This document shows, piece after piece, positions 10,521-19,308 of a stretch of DNA of 64,000 nt. The position numbers were made by a program, and so were the translations under genes. How positions within the stretch are numbered: position 1 is the first letter of the stretch; the number at the start of each line of letters is the position of its first letter. Below the pieces are notes generated by a model. It made no database searches, was not told where the DNA came from, and worked only from the letters and a program-made list of their open reading frames with translations. Origin of the DNA: Ypsolopha sequella (taxonomy: Eukaryota; Arthropoda; Insecta; Lepidoptera; Ypsolophidae); NCBI GenBank assembly GCA_934047225.1, contig CAKOHE010000010.1:18501-82500 (forward strand), written 5' to 3'.

Positions 10521-10861
10521 ATTTTAATAAAACGCAAGTGCTATGGACATTGATCGCCATACCTTTTTTAGTCATGTTTAATTTGTTTAATTTGTTCTTT
10601 ACTTCTCCTTTTCGCTCCTTACATAAAATATATTAGTTTTTAGGTGATATAAAATTTTTTTGTGAATTAAGTTGTTACAATTGAGATTAAATTGACCCTT
10701 ACTTATAACTAGTTACAAATATAAATAAATCTATGACTTTTTTTTTTTTTTTTTATATATATATATATAATATTTTTTTTTATTTTTTATTTTTTTTATT
10801 TTTTTTTTTTTTAGTTGTTAATGTCATTATTATTATTATGATGATTTTTTTTGTTTTTATG

Positions 10862-10892
<31 letters not shown>

Positions 10893-11070
10893 ATGAATAT
10901 TAAATATTATACTACTACACGATACATATTTTATTTTTAAAATAAGTTGCTACTACAATTATACAAAATTTTAATTAATATGGATATGAAAATTTTACAA
11001 TTATGGAATTACAAATACTACAAACAAACACCTTTATTGTGAGAAGGTGGGACGCCCAACTTTACCTGGC
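10521..11070 (-). other. 3' UTR of H1-2
   Basis: AT-rich, with internal T runs and a TA microsatellite (about 10738-10893). The subterminal hairpin tatgg (10542-10546) with ccata (10557-10561) is present. No gene is seen. Confidence 0.8.
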
Positions 11071-12806
11071 TCAGACGACTGGGGTGCCGCCCGTGCCGCC
11101 ACTCAGCATGGCGTCAGCCACTGACGTGTCTCGGTTCCTCCAGGCCATTTTTAAATTATACTCTTTGATCGTGCCGGTCTCAGCTGCCAGGGCGTTCATT
11201 ATTAGCCGAACTATGGCATCGTTCTTTCGGCGAGCCGTGTAATACACACAGCTGCCGGTATGCCTTGACACCGCCACGACCGCGTGATGGATGCTGCTGT
11301 GCAACTGCTGGGTGACTTTCGCAGTTCTTATGATCACCACTCTCTCCCACGTAAGTCCTTGAGCCTCGTGGATTGTGTGGATACGCGACCCTTGTTGCTT
11401 ACCATAACCCAGACCTTCTAGGAAGGCTTTTTCGGCCTGGGTGTGTACAAGGTAGAGCGTGTTATGCTCGTTTCTTGGAGGTCGCGTCTCTTCGTAGGAT
11501 TCCAGAGTCAAGGACCGTGTTTGAGCCTTGGACGAGTATATGCCACTGTAGATCTCCCTTAGGGCATATGCTACGTCCATGGGGTTTCGGTGTGTGCACA
11601 GCAGTTGTTTTGTTATGCTACCAAAAAGACTGGGACTAAGGTACCTCATCGGGAAGAGGTTTTCTCTGTCAATGAAAGGGACCTGGTTTTGGTCACCCAG
11701 GAGCAAGATTTTGCTGGCGCCGACTATCCTGGTTGCTAACACGATGGCTCCAAAGTGGCTCATGAGAGCCTCATCGACTATAAGCCGACGGAAGCTCTCG
11801 CCCTCGCGAATGCCTTTTACTAGCAATGAGGCCATCGTGCGCACCCTGAATTTTGCAGTTCTGCCAAGCTTGTCCTCCAGCTTTTGACGGAGGTCTCTCG
11901 CTCCTTCTAGGGTGGACGTTGTTACCAGGTCCGTTTCATTGTCAAAGTTGTTGACTACCCAGGTTGTTTTTCCACTACCTGGGACCCCGTGTACCCATTC
12001 CATTTCTGGTGTCAGCATTTGTACAGCGGCTTCGGTGGGTTCAGAATCCCCTAGCAGTTTGTTTGCTGTTGTAACGATTCTGTCCTCCAGCATTATCCGT
12101 GTACACTTGGCGACAACCACAATGGGGTCATCCACTGGGGTGGTGAAAACTGGTTTCCCCATCCGGTTTGACTCATTTTCATCCAGTTCCACAAAACCAC
12201 TGGTGCCATTGAACGCGGCCATGTACTCCCCCGCCATTGTTCCCCCCAATACTTGGAAGGTAGCGTTGTTGTACACCGCCGCGTCGCACTCCTCGAGTTT
12301 GGAATGTAACAATTGCTCGTTCCCCCGACGATAGGCTCGGAGGATTGTTCGGCATGTTTCTTGTTTAGAAACAACTGTGCCTTTGAGCATCGCTACGTAC
12401 TCCAGGAGTGCATTGGACAAGTGGTCCGATAGAGTGGTGGGTGTAACGAGTTCCGGTCGGGCAACCAGGCCCCTGTAGGATTTTGATGGGTTTGTTCGGG
12501 TTATTCCTGAGACTGTCCCTGATGAGGTTGTGGGTCTGGGGGGTGTGAGTGTGTCCGAGTGTTTCTTTATTCGTGATGCAATGTTCGTGAAGCAACCGAC
12601 TGCTGCTCTGGTCATGGTTGACAACACTCCTTCCGACTCCTTTTGGCGAGGGGGCAGCTGTCTCTCACCTGCGATTTTTTCTTGCAGCCTTTCTGAACCG
12701 CTAAGTTCTGGACTTGCTATTGGGTAGCCCCAGCTGTCGGTGGGGGTGGAAGATTCATCGAGACGGTACGGTCTTAGATAACTGAGGTTTTGGCCTCTGT
12801 CCTCGT
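11071..12806 (-). CDS. ORF2 C-terminal fragment: linker and SF1 helicase (H1-2)
   Basis: The fragment starts at the truncation, just before the EDRGQNLSYLRPYRL segment, and runs to TGA at 11071-11073. It contains the serine/proline-rich linker, the conserved pre-helicase region (NALLEY...TGEYM-like) and all helicase motifs; Walker A is preceded by EWVHGVPGSGKT (His where other H1 copies have Asn). An ATG further right, at 12898-12900, is in frame through the next element's poly(A) and the repeats. That apparent start is accidental, giving a run of lysines from the T-tract. Presumed non-functional as a truncated copy. Confidence 0.88.
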
Positions 12807-12823
12807 GGGTTAGGTGGGTTAGG
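12807..12823 (+). repeat. Telomeric repeat tract 4 with GGG variants
   Basis: A very short, irregular tract, gggttaggtgggttagg, between the 5' break of H1-2 and the T-tract (12824-12850) of H1-3. Confidence 0.9.
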
Positions 12824-12850
<27 letters not shown>

Positions 12851-12854
<4 letters not shown>

Positions 12855-13059
12855 AAACGCAAGTGCTATGGACATTGATCGCCATACCTTTTTTAGTCAT
12901 GTTTAATTTGTTTAATTTGTTCTTTACTTCTCCTTTTCGCTCCTTACATAAAATATATTACTTTTTAGGTGATATAAAATTTTTTGTGAATTAAGTTGTT
13001 ACAATTGAGATTAAATTGACCCTTACTTATAACTAGTTACAAATATAAATAAATCTATA

Positions 13060-13110
<51 letters not shown>

Positions 13111-13424
13111 TATAAATTATAATTTTTTTTTATTTTTATTTTTTTTTTATTTTTTTTTTTTTTTTAGTTGTTAATGTCATTATTATTATTATGATGATCA
13201 TTTTTTTTTTTTTTAGTATATATATATATATATTTTTTTTTTTTTTATGAATATTAAATATTATACTACTACACGATACATATTTTATTTTTACAATAAG
13301 TTGTTACTACAATTATACAAAATTTTAATTAATATGGATATGAAAATTTTACAATTATGAAATTACAAATACTACAAACAAACACCTTTATTGTGAGGAG
13401 GTGGGACGCACAACTTTACCCGGC
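12851..13424 (-). other. 3' UTR of H1-3
   Basis: AT-rich. A very long T run (about 13062-13107) and TA repeats are expanded relative to the other H1 copies. The hairpin tatgg (12867-12871) with ccata (12882-12886) lies near the tail. No gene is seen. Confidence 0.8.
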
Positions 13425-16400
13425 TCAGACGACTGGGGTGCCGCCCGTGCCGCCACTCAGCATGGCGTCAGCCACTGACGTGTCTCGGTTCCTCCAGGCC
13501 ATTTTTAAATTATACTCTTTGATCGTGCCGGTCTCAGCTGCCAGGGCGTTCATTATTAGCCGAACTATGGCATCGTTCTTTCGGCGAGCCGTGTAATACA
13601 CACAGCTGCCGGTATGCCTTGACACCGCCACGACCGCGTGATGGATGCTGCTGTGCAACTGCTGGGTGATTTTCGCAGTTCTTATGATCACCACTCTCTC
13701 CCACGTAAGTCCTTGAGCCTCGTGGATTGTGTGGATACGCGACCCTTGTTGCTTACCATAACCCAGACCTTCTAGGAAGGCTTTTTCGGCCTGGGTGTGT
13801 ACAAGGTAGAGCGTGTTATGCTCGTTTCTTGGAGGTCGCGTCTCTTCGTAGGATTCCAGAGTCAAGGACCGTGTTTGAGCCTTGGACGAGTATATGCCAC
13901 TGTAGATCTCCCTTAGGGCATATGCTACGTCCATGGGGTTTCGGTGTGTGCACAGCAGTTGTTTTGTTATGCTACCAAAAAGACTGGGACTAAGGTACCT
14001 CATCGGGAAGAGGTTTTCTCTGTCAATGAAAGGGACCTGGTTTTGGTCACCCAGGAGCAAGATTTTGCTGGCGCCGACTATCCTGGTTGCTAACACGATG
14101 GCTCCAAAATGGCTCATGAGAGCCTCATCGACTATAAGCCGACGGAAGCTCTCGCCCTCGCGAATGCCTTTTACTAGCAATGAGGCCATCGTGCGCACCC
14201 TGAATTTTGCAGTTCTGCCAAGCTTGTCCTTCAGCTTTTGACGGAGGTCTCTCGCTCCTTCTAGGGTGGACGTTGTTACCAGGTCCGTTTCATTGTCAAA
14301 GTTGTTGACTACCCAGGTTGTTTTTCCACTACCTGGGACCCCGTTTACCCATTCCATTTCTGGTGTCAGCATTTGTACAGCGGCTTCGGTGGGTTCAGAA
14401 TCCCCTAGCAGTTTGTTTGCTGTTGTTAAGATTCTGTCCTCCAGCATTATCCGTGTACACTTGGCGACAACCACAATGGGGTCATCCACTGGGGTGGTGA
14501 AAACTGGTTTCCCCATCCGGTTTGACTCATTTTCATCCAGTTCCACAAAACCACTGGTGCCATTGAACGCGGCCATGTACTCCCCCGCCATTGTTCCCCC
14601 CAATACTTGGAAGGTAGCGTTGTTGTACACCGCCGCGTCGCACTCCTCGAGTTTGGAATGTAACAATTGCTCGTTCCCCCGACGATAGGCTCGGAGGATC
14701 GTTCGGCATGTTTCTTGTTTAGAAACAACTGTGCCTTTGAGCATCGCTACGTACTCCAGGAGTGCATTGGTCAAGTGGTCCGATGGAGTGGTGGGTGTAA
14801 CGAGTTCCGGTCGGGCAACCAGGCCCCTGTAGGATTTTGATGGGTTTGTTCGGGTTATTCCTGAGACTGTCCCTGATGAGGTTGTGGGTCTGGGGGGTGT
14901 GAGTGTGTCCGAGTGTTTCTTTATTCGTGATGCAATGTTCGTGAAGCAACCGACTGCTGCTCTGGTCATGGTTGACAACACTCCTTCCGACTCCTTTTGG
15001 CGAGGGGGCGGCTGTCTCTCACCTGCGATTTTTTCTTGCAGCCTTTCTGAACCGCTAAGTTCTGGACTTGCTATTGGGTAACCCCAGCTGTCGGTGGGGG
15101 TGGAAGATTCATCGAGACGGTACGGTCTTAGATAACTGAGGTTTTGGCCTCTGTCCTCGTAAACCACCATCTCGTGTTTACTCGAGGCTCTGAGGATCCC
15201 CGAGTAATCTTCCACTTCGGCTTTTAAGTAGGCCACTACCATAGCATCCACGCTGATTTTCTTAGCAGGTCCGTCAATAGCTGCTAGGCTGGAAAGCATC
15301 GAACTCGCCTGGGTGAATTCTGAAACGTCGTCGCCGGCCACGAATAGCGCGATGATTTTATTCTTGGTTCGCACTATTCGGCAGCGATGACCTGCCACGG
15401 TGGCGTCCCCGAGCGCCTCAAATGCTTTCCGCCTCATGGTTGCCTTGAAATTGCTCCCCTTTAGGAGGAGAGCAAGGCCAGGTGAGATGGTGACAAATTT
15501 ATTTCCCCTTATTCTGCAAAAGCAGATACCGAGTCTCTCGGTGCTGTCATCCATGAACGTTGCTACTCCTTTGAGTCTTATGCCCGGAGTACCTGCCTCA
15601 CTGAACTTCAGAAGCTGATACTCCGCTGGCATTGAGCAGCTTGTTGTCGGTTGCTGTGTCTGTGTTGGTGTTGGTGTTGGTGTGCTGGTGTTTGTTTGTG
15701 GGTGAGGTATGTCGGTGATGTCTGTGGACGAGTTCCTCTTAGCCGCTGTCCGTATAACGGATTCTACGAATGCAAGGAAGAGCGTTCTGTTGTCTTTGTC
15801 TGCGAGGATGTTCCGCAGTTCGGCTTTTTCCAGCTTCATGTTTAGCCGGTACTCTAACTCCATTCGGGCAACCGCGAAACGAGGGCAGTCTAGTAAAAGA
15901 TGCCATACTGACTCACTAGTGTCGGGGTCGCACTCACAACCGGGGCTGCTTTTCAGCTTGAACCGATGCAAGTACTCCGCCATACCCCCGTGTCCTGTCA
16001 AGGCTTGCACTTGACGGTGCGTCATTTTGGTTTCTCGGACTATGCGGAATGCATCATTTACGTCCGGGAAGAATACCTTCGTGACGGCACCAGTGCTGGA
16101 GGAGCTGTACCTGTCTTGCCATCTGCGTACAGTCTCCTCTCTGACCTTTCTTTTGACGTGTGACACGGGAACTTCACTGTAGTCTGTGGCATCACTTGAC
16201 TGCAAAGCCGCTTGTTTGGCCAGTTCGTCTGCTCTTTCGTTTCCGGCTGTGCCCACATGCGCCCTGAGCCAGAAGAGCCGCACCTGCCGACCCTGTGCTC
16301 TGATTTCCGCTACGCACTTTTTGATGTTCCTGGTAAGGGGATGTGTTGTTTTGGGGTTTCTCAGCAGTTCTAGTGACGATCTTGAGTCACTCAAGATGTT

Positions 16401-16496
16401 AATTTGATCACTAGTGCTGTTCTTGGCCAAATCAATCGCCCTGTGGAGTGCGTATAATTCTGATTGGAAGACAGTGCACGCCGGATCCAGGCTGAA
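13425..16496 (-). CDS. ORF2 C-terminal fragment: part RNase H, CCHC, extension, helicase (H1-3)
   Basis: Open from the truncation to TGA at 13425-13427. It starts inside RNase H (FQSELYALHRAI, ILSDSRSS, RAHVGTAGNERADEL). The CCHC finger (CECDPD...WHLLLDC) and the AAKRN segment where B-type proteins end come next. A threonine/proline/glutamine-rich linker (PTPTPTQTQQPTT) leads into the unrecognised region starting CSMPAEYQLL, then the complete helicase. There is no start codon, and the endonuclease and RT are absent. It is useful as an independent witness that the whole extension lies in one frame with RNase H. Confidence 0.9.
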   Translation of the reverse strand, partial: FSLDPACTVFQSELYALHRAIDLAKNSTSDQINILSDSRSSLELLRNPKTTHPLTRNIKKCVAEIRAQGRQVRLFWLRAHVGTAGNERADELAKQAALQSSDATDYSEVPVSHVKRKVREETVRRWQDRYSSSSTGAVTKVFFPDVNDAFRIVRETKMTHRQVQALTGHGGMAEYLHRFKLKSSPGCECDPDTSESVWHLLLDCPRFAVARMELEYRLNMKLEKAELRNILADKDNRTLFLAFVESVIRTAAKRNSSTDITDIPHPQTNTSTPTPTPTQTQQPTTSCSMPAEYQLLKFSEAGTPGIRLKGVATFMDDSTERLGICFCRIRGNKFVTISPGLALLLKGSNFKATMRRKAFEALGDATVAGHRCRIVRTKNKIIALFVAGDDVSEFTQASSMLSSLAAIDGPAKKISVDAMVVAYLKAEVEDYSGILRASSKHEMVVYEDRGQNLSYLRPYRLDESSTPTDSWGYPIASPELSGSERLQEKIAGERQPPPRQKESEGVLSTMTRAAVGCFTNIASRIKKHSDTLTPPRPTTSSGTVSGITRTNPSKSYRGLVARPELVTPTTPSDHLTNALLEYVAMLKGTVVSKQETCRTILRAYRRGNEQLLHSKLEECDAAVYNNATFQVLGGTMAGEYMAAFNGTSGFVELDENESNRMGKPVFTTPVDDPIVVVAKCTRIMLEDRILTTANKLLGDSEPTEAAVQMLTPEMEWVNGVPGSGKTTWVVNNFDNETDLVTTSTLEGARDLRQKLKDKLGRTAKFRVRTMASLLVKGIREGESFRRLIVDEALMSHFGAIVLATRIVGASKILLLGDQNQVPFIDRENLFPMRYLSPSLFGSITKQLLCTHRNPMDVAYALREIYSGIYSSKAQTRSLTLESYEETRPPRNEHNTLYLVHTQAEKAFLEGLGYGKQQGSRIHTIHEAQGLTWERVVIIRTAKITQQLHSSIHHAVVAVSRHTGSCVYYTARRKNDAIVRLIMNALAAETGTIKEYNLKMAWRNRDTSVADAMLSGGTGGTPVV

Positions 16497-16497
16497 C

Positions 16498-16581
16498 GGG
16501 TTAGGTTAGGTTAGGTTAGGTTAGGTTAGGTTAGGTTAGGGTAGGTTAGGTTAGGTTAGGTTAGGTTAGGTTAGGTTAGGT
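16498..16581 (+). repeat. Telomeric (TTAGG)n tract 5
   Basis: About 16 units with one variant (ttagggtagg near 16535-16545), between the 5' break of H1-3 and the 5' break of plus-strand element C-2. The two elements are head to head here. Confidence 0.97.
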
Positions 16582-16582
16582 A

Positions 16583-18457
16583 TCAAAACCAGAGCTGACC
16601 TGCGCCGTCAAACGCCTAGCAGCGCGCAACACCGCCCCTGGCCCAGACGGTATCCCGGGTCGGGCATGGGTGCTCGCCATGGTGGAGCTAGGAGACAGGC
16701 TAAGGCGGTTGTTTACAAGCTGTCTCCGCATTGACCAGTTCCCACGCACCTGGAAGGAGGCCAGGCTGGTGCTTCTGGTGAAGGAGGGCAGAGATCCGGA
16801 CTCTCCATCCGGTTACCGACCCATATGCCTCTTAGATGAAGTGGGCAAACTATTCGAAAGAATAATTGCCCACCGTCTAAACTCACATCTTGTGAGAGTG
16901 GGCCCCGACCTGTCTGACAGCCAGTTCGGCTTTCGACAGGGTCGATCAACATTGGACGCAATTCTCCGTGTTCGACACATGTCGAACCGGGTGGTCTCCC
17001 AGGGCGGGGTAGTGTTGGCGATCAGTTTAGACATAGTGAACGCTTTCAACTCCCTACCCTGGAGTGCGATCAGAAGGGCGTTGATTGATCACGACGTCCT
17101 TTCTTATCTGCAACGGATCATAGGGGCCTACCTGAGCGACAGGACAATTAAATATACGGGTCGAGACGGCTCAGTACACAGCAGGGAGGTGAACTGCGGC
17201 GTTCCCCAGGGGTCAGTGCTGGGTCCCTTGCTGTGGAACATAGCATATGACGCGGTGCTATGCGTCGGTCTCCCCGAGGGTGTCACAGTCGTCTGTTACG
17301 CAGATGACACTCTCGTTCTGATCGAGGGTGACACCTTCGAGAATACCGTCCGAAGCGCCGAACTTGGTGTGGCCTGCATCGTGGACAAAATCCACGAGCT
17401 TGGGCTACGAGTGGCACCCCAGAAGACCGAGGCTATATGGTTCCACAAGCTTCCTCGAAGCCAGGAACCTCCCAGCCTTTCGGTATGTGTCGGCTCGACT
17501 CAGGTCCAGATTGGAAGGTACATGAAGTACCTTGGCCTCATCCTCGACAGCCGTTGGGGGTTTGAGGAGCACTTCAGCCGTCAGGTCCTTCGGATTCAGA
17601 AGGTAGCCGGTGCACTTCACCGACTGCTGCCTAATCTCGGGGGGCCCAGGGAGGAAGTTCGCCGTCTGTACGCGATGGTAGTGCGGTCTATTGCTCTCTA
17701 CGGAGCTCCCGTATGGTCCGCAAGACTGGGAATCAGGCGTTGCAGAACTATGTTCTATAGTGTGCAGCGCAAGATGGCAATGCGGATCGCCCGCGGTTAT
17801 CGCACGATATCGTTCCAGGCGGCGACGCTCCTCGCGCGTTTTCCACCGCTTGATATCCTGGCCGATATGGATGAGAGGGTATTTGCCTCAAGTCGTGGCA
17901 TCGACTGTGGTGGTGAAAATGCGCCCCAAGAGCCGCTGGAGAGGGTGAAGCAGCGGGAACACCGCGCCGCGCTGGAGTCATGGCACGATAGGCTACATGA
18001 GCCGCAAAGTGCCAGACAGCGCGTAGTTGGTGCAATACTTCCCAATTTCTGGACGTGGATGATGCGAGGCTTCGGACGAGTCACGTACCGGATGACGCAA
18101 GTGCTCACAGGGCATGGCTGCTTCGGTGAGTATCTGTGTCGAATCGGACGTGAAGAGACGGCCCAGTGTCACCATTGTGATGGTGATCTGGACTCGGCGC
18201 AGCACACGCTCGAAGAGTGCCCTGCCTGGGACTCCGAGCGGCAGGACCTGGTAAGTCAGGTTGGGCAGGACCTCTCTCCACCGGCGTTAGTCAATTCTAT
18301 GCTGACAGGGGAGAGTTCATGGGAAGCCGTTACCAGGTTCTGCGAGAGCGTAATGGTGCGGAAAGAGGAGGCTGAGCGGGAGAGGGAGAGGGCCAATCCC
18401 GCTCGAAGGAGGAGGCACCGAGGAGGAAGAGGTGACCACCTCCATACCGCCCAGTAG
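16583..18457 (+). CDS. ORF2 fragment: reverse transcriptase and CCHC finger (C-2)
   Basis: About 624 codons, open from the truncation to TAG. The frame opens upstream of the first in-frame GTG/ATG with the RT entry motif NTAPGPDGIPGRAW. RT motifs follow: RPICLLDEVGKLFER, SLDIVNAFNSLPW (catalytic Asp), GVPQGSVLGP and CYADD. The C-terminal part has no RNase H. It has LTGHGCFGEYL and a CCHC finger, CHHCDGDLDSAQHTLEEC, typical of R1-clade ORF2 ends, then a basic tail. The endonuclease is missing through truncation. Codon use is more GC-rich than in H and B, so this is a separate lineage, most like the TRAS/R1 group by domain order; I cannot assign a named family. Confidence 0.9.
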   Translation, partial: SKPELTCAVKRLAARNTAPGPDGIPGRAWVLAMVELGDRLRRLFTSCLRIDQFPRTWKEARLVLLVKEGRDPDSPSGYRPICLLDEVGKLFERIIAHRLNSHLVRVGPDLSDSQFGFRQGRSTLDAILRVRHMSNRVVSQGGVVLAISLDIVNAFNSLPWSAIRRALIDHDVLSYLQRIIGAYLSDRTIKYTGRDGSVHSREVNCGVPQGSVLGPLLWNIAYDAVLCVGLPEGVTVVCYADDTLVLIEGDTFENTVRSAELGVACIVDKIHELGLRVAPQKTEAIWFHKLPRSQEPPSLSVCVGSTQVQIGRYMKYLGLILDSRWGFEEHFSRQVLRIQKVAGALHRLLPNLGGPREEVRRLYAMVVRSIALYGAPVWSARLGIRRCRTMFYSVQRKMAMRIARGYRTISFQAATLLARFPPLDILADMDERVFASSRGIDCGGENAPQEPLERVKQREHRAALESWHDRLHEPQSARQRVVGAILPNFWTWMMRGFGRVTYRMTQVLTGHGCFGEYLCRIGREETAQCHHCDGDLDSAQHTLEECPAWDSERQDLVSQVGQDLSPPALVNSMLTGESSWEAVTRFCESVMVRKEEAERERERANPARRRRHRGGRGDHLHTAQ

Positions 18458-18808
18458 TTCGGGCATAGAATAAGACTACGGTATCCCCTGCCTGTCGTAA
18501 AAGGCGACTAAAAGGGGCTCCCGAGCTGCGGATGCGTGGGGTGGGGGCCCTTCGTATCTACTAAACAGCAGATGTGGTCTCGTGCTGCCTTGGCACCGAG
18601 AGGGTGCAAGGGGAAGCAATACTCAGCTTCCCCAGGGAGGGCCGCAGACGCGGCGTTGCGCCAGGGGGGCACCGGTGCGTTCCACAGGAGATCCCGGAGC
18701 CCCTTGATTGGCGTGGAGGAAGGCCACCATGGGGTTTTAGCCGGTAAGAGTCCGGCATAACCTCTCCCGCTCCCCCAAGCCGGAAGGTATCCATGAAGGA
18801 TTTCCCCA

Positions 18809-18811
<3 letters not shown>
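18458..18811 (+). other. 3' UTR of C-2
   Basis: GC-rich 3' UTR shared with C-1. It contains gtcgtaaaaggcgactaaaa and the small inverted repeat gccgg/ccggc around 18740-18756. No gene is seen. Confidence 0.75.
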
Positions 18812-18839
<28 letters not shown>

Positions 18840-18841
<2 letters not shown>

Positions 18842-18866
18842 TTAGGTTAGGTTAGGTTAGGTTAGG
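18840..18866 (+). repeat. Telomeric (TTAGG)n tract 6
   Basis: About five units between the A-tract of C-2 (18812-18839) and the T-tract of H2-1 (18867-18891), a second tail-to-tail junction. Confidence 0.96.
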
Positions 18867-18891
18867 TTTTTTTTTTTTTTTTTTTTTTTTT

Positions 18892-19308
18892 ATAAATGAA
18901 AGGTTTTGCTATGGGATAAGATCTCCCATACCATTTTTTTGTTGCTGTTTGTTTTTTTTTGTGTTTACTTTATTTTATTAATTATCGCTCCTTAAAACTA
19001 TCAGATACATGCTTCTACCGTAAACAAAGACCCTTTTATATACATACATAAAACTTAAGAACTACATATAAAGATATCTATATACTTTTTTTTTTTTTTT
19101 TTATTTTATTTAATTTTTTTTTTTTTTTTATTTTATATTTTTTTTTTTATTTATTTATTTATTTATTTATTTTTTTTATACTATTTATTTAGTTATTATT
19201 ATTATTATTATGATTTTTATTATTATATATTTTTTAAAAACATGCTTAATATTAAGAGATAATTGAGAGGTTATATAACATTAAGCTCAGAAGTATTTTT
19301 GGTTGACG
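18892..19308 (-). other. 3' UTR of H2-1
   Basis: AT-rich. A perfect 7-bp hairpin lies near the tail: tatggga (18910-18916), loop taagatc, tcccata (18924-18930). T and TTTA runs follow at about 19086-19175. No gene is seen. Confidence 0.82.

Larger units (their letters stand above)
10514..12806 (-). mobile_element. H1-2: 5'-truncated helicase-type telomeric LINE
   Basis: An H1 copy with a short interrupted poly(A) tail (T at 10514-10520 then atttt), a 3' UTR to 11070 and the last ~578 codons of ORF2. The 5' break is at 12806 (cctcgt), followed by gggttaggtgggttagg. It is close to identical with H1-1, H1-3 and H1-4. Confidence 0.92.
12824..16496 (-). mobile_element. H1-3: 5'-truncated helicase-type telomeric LINE
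   Basis: An H1 copy of 3.7 kb with poly(A) (T at 12824-12850), 3' UTR and the last ~1,020 codons of ORF2. It breaks at 16496 within the RNase H domain, and cggg then joins the repeats. Coding sequence is uninterrupted over the part retained. Confidence 0.92.
16582..18839 (+). mobile_element. C-2: 5'-truncated plus-strand telomeric LINE (TRAS/R1-like)
   Basis: The only substantial plus-strand element. It begins inside the RT domain right after ggttaggta, carries the rest of ORF2 (to 18457), a 3' UTR and a poly(A) tail (18812-18839) that joins GGTTAGG. It lacks an RNase H domain, unlike B and H. Opposite orientation to all other elements implies that its endonuclease nicks the other telomeric strand. 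Confidence 0.92.

Noticed and set aside
12807..12900. An ATG at 12898-12900 that opens a frame through H1-2 ORF2, suggesting a new fusion protein
   Set aside because: The first part is the 3' UTR of H1-3, its poly(A) (read as lysines) and telomere repeats. It is a chance in-frame junction, not an evolved start.
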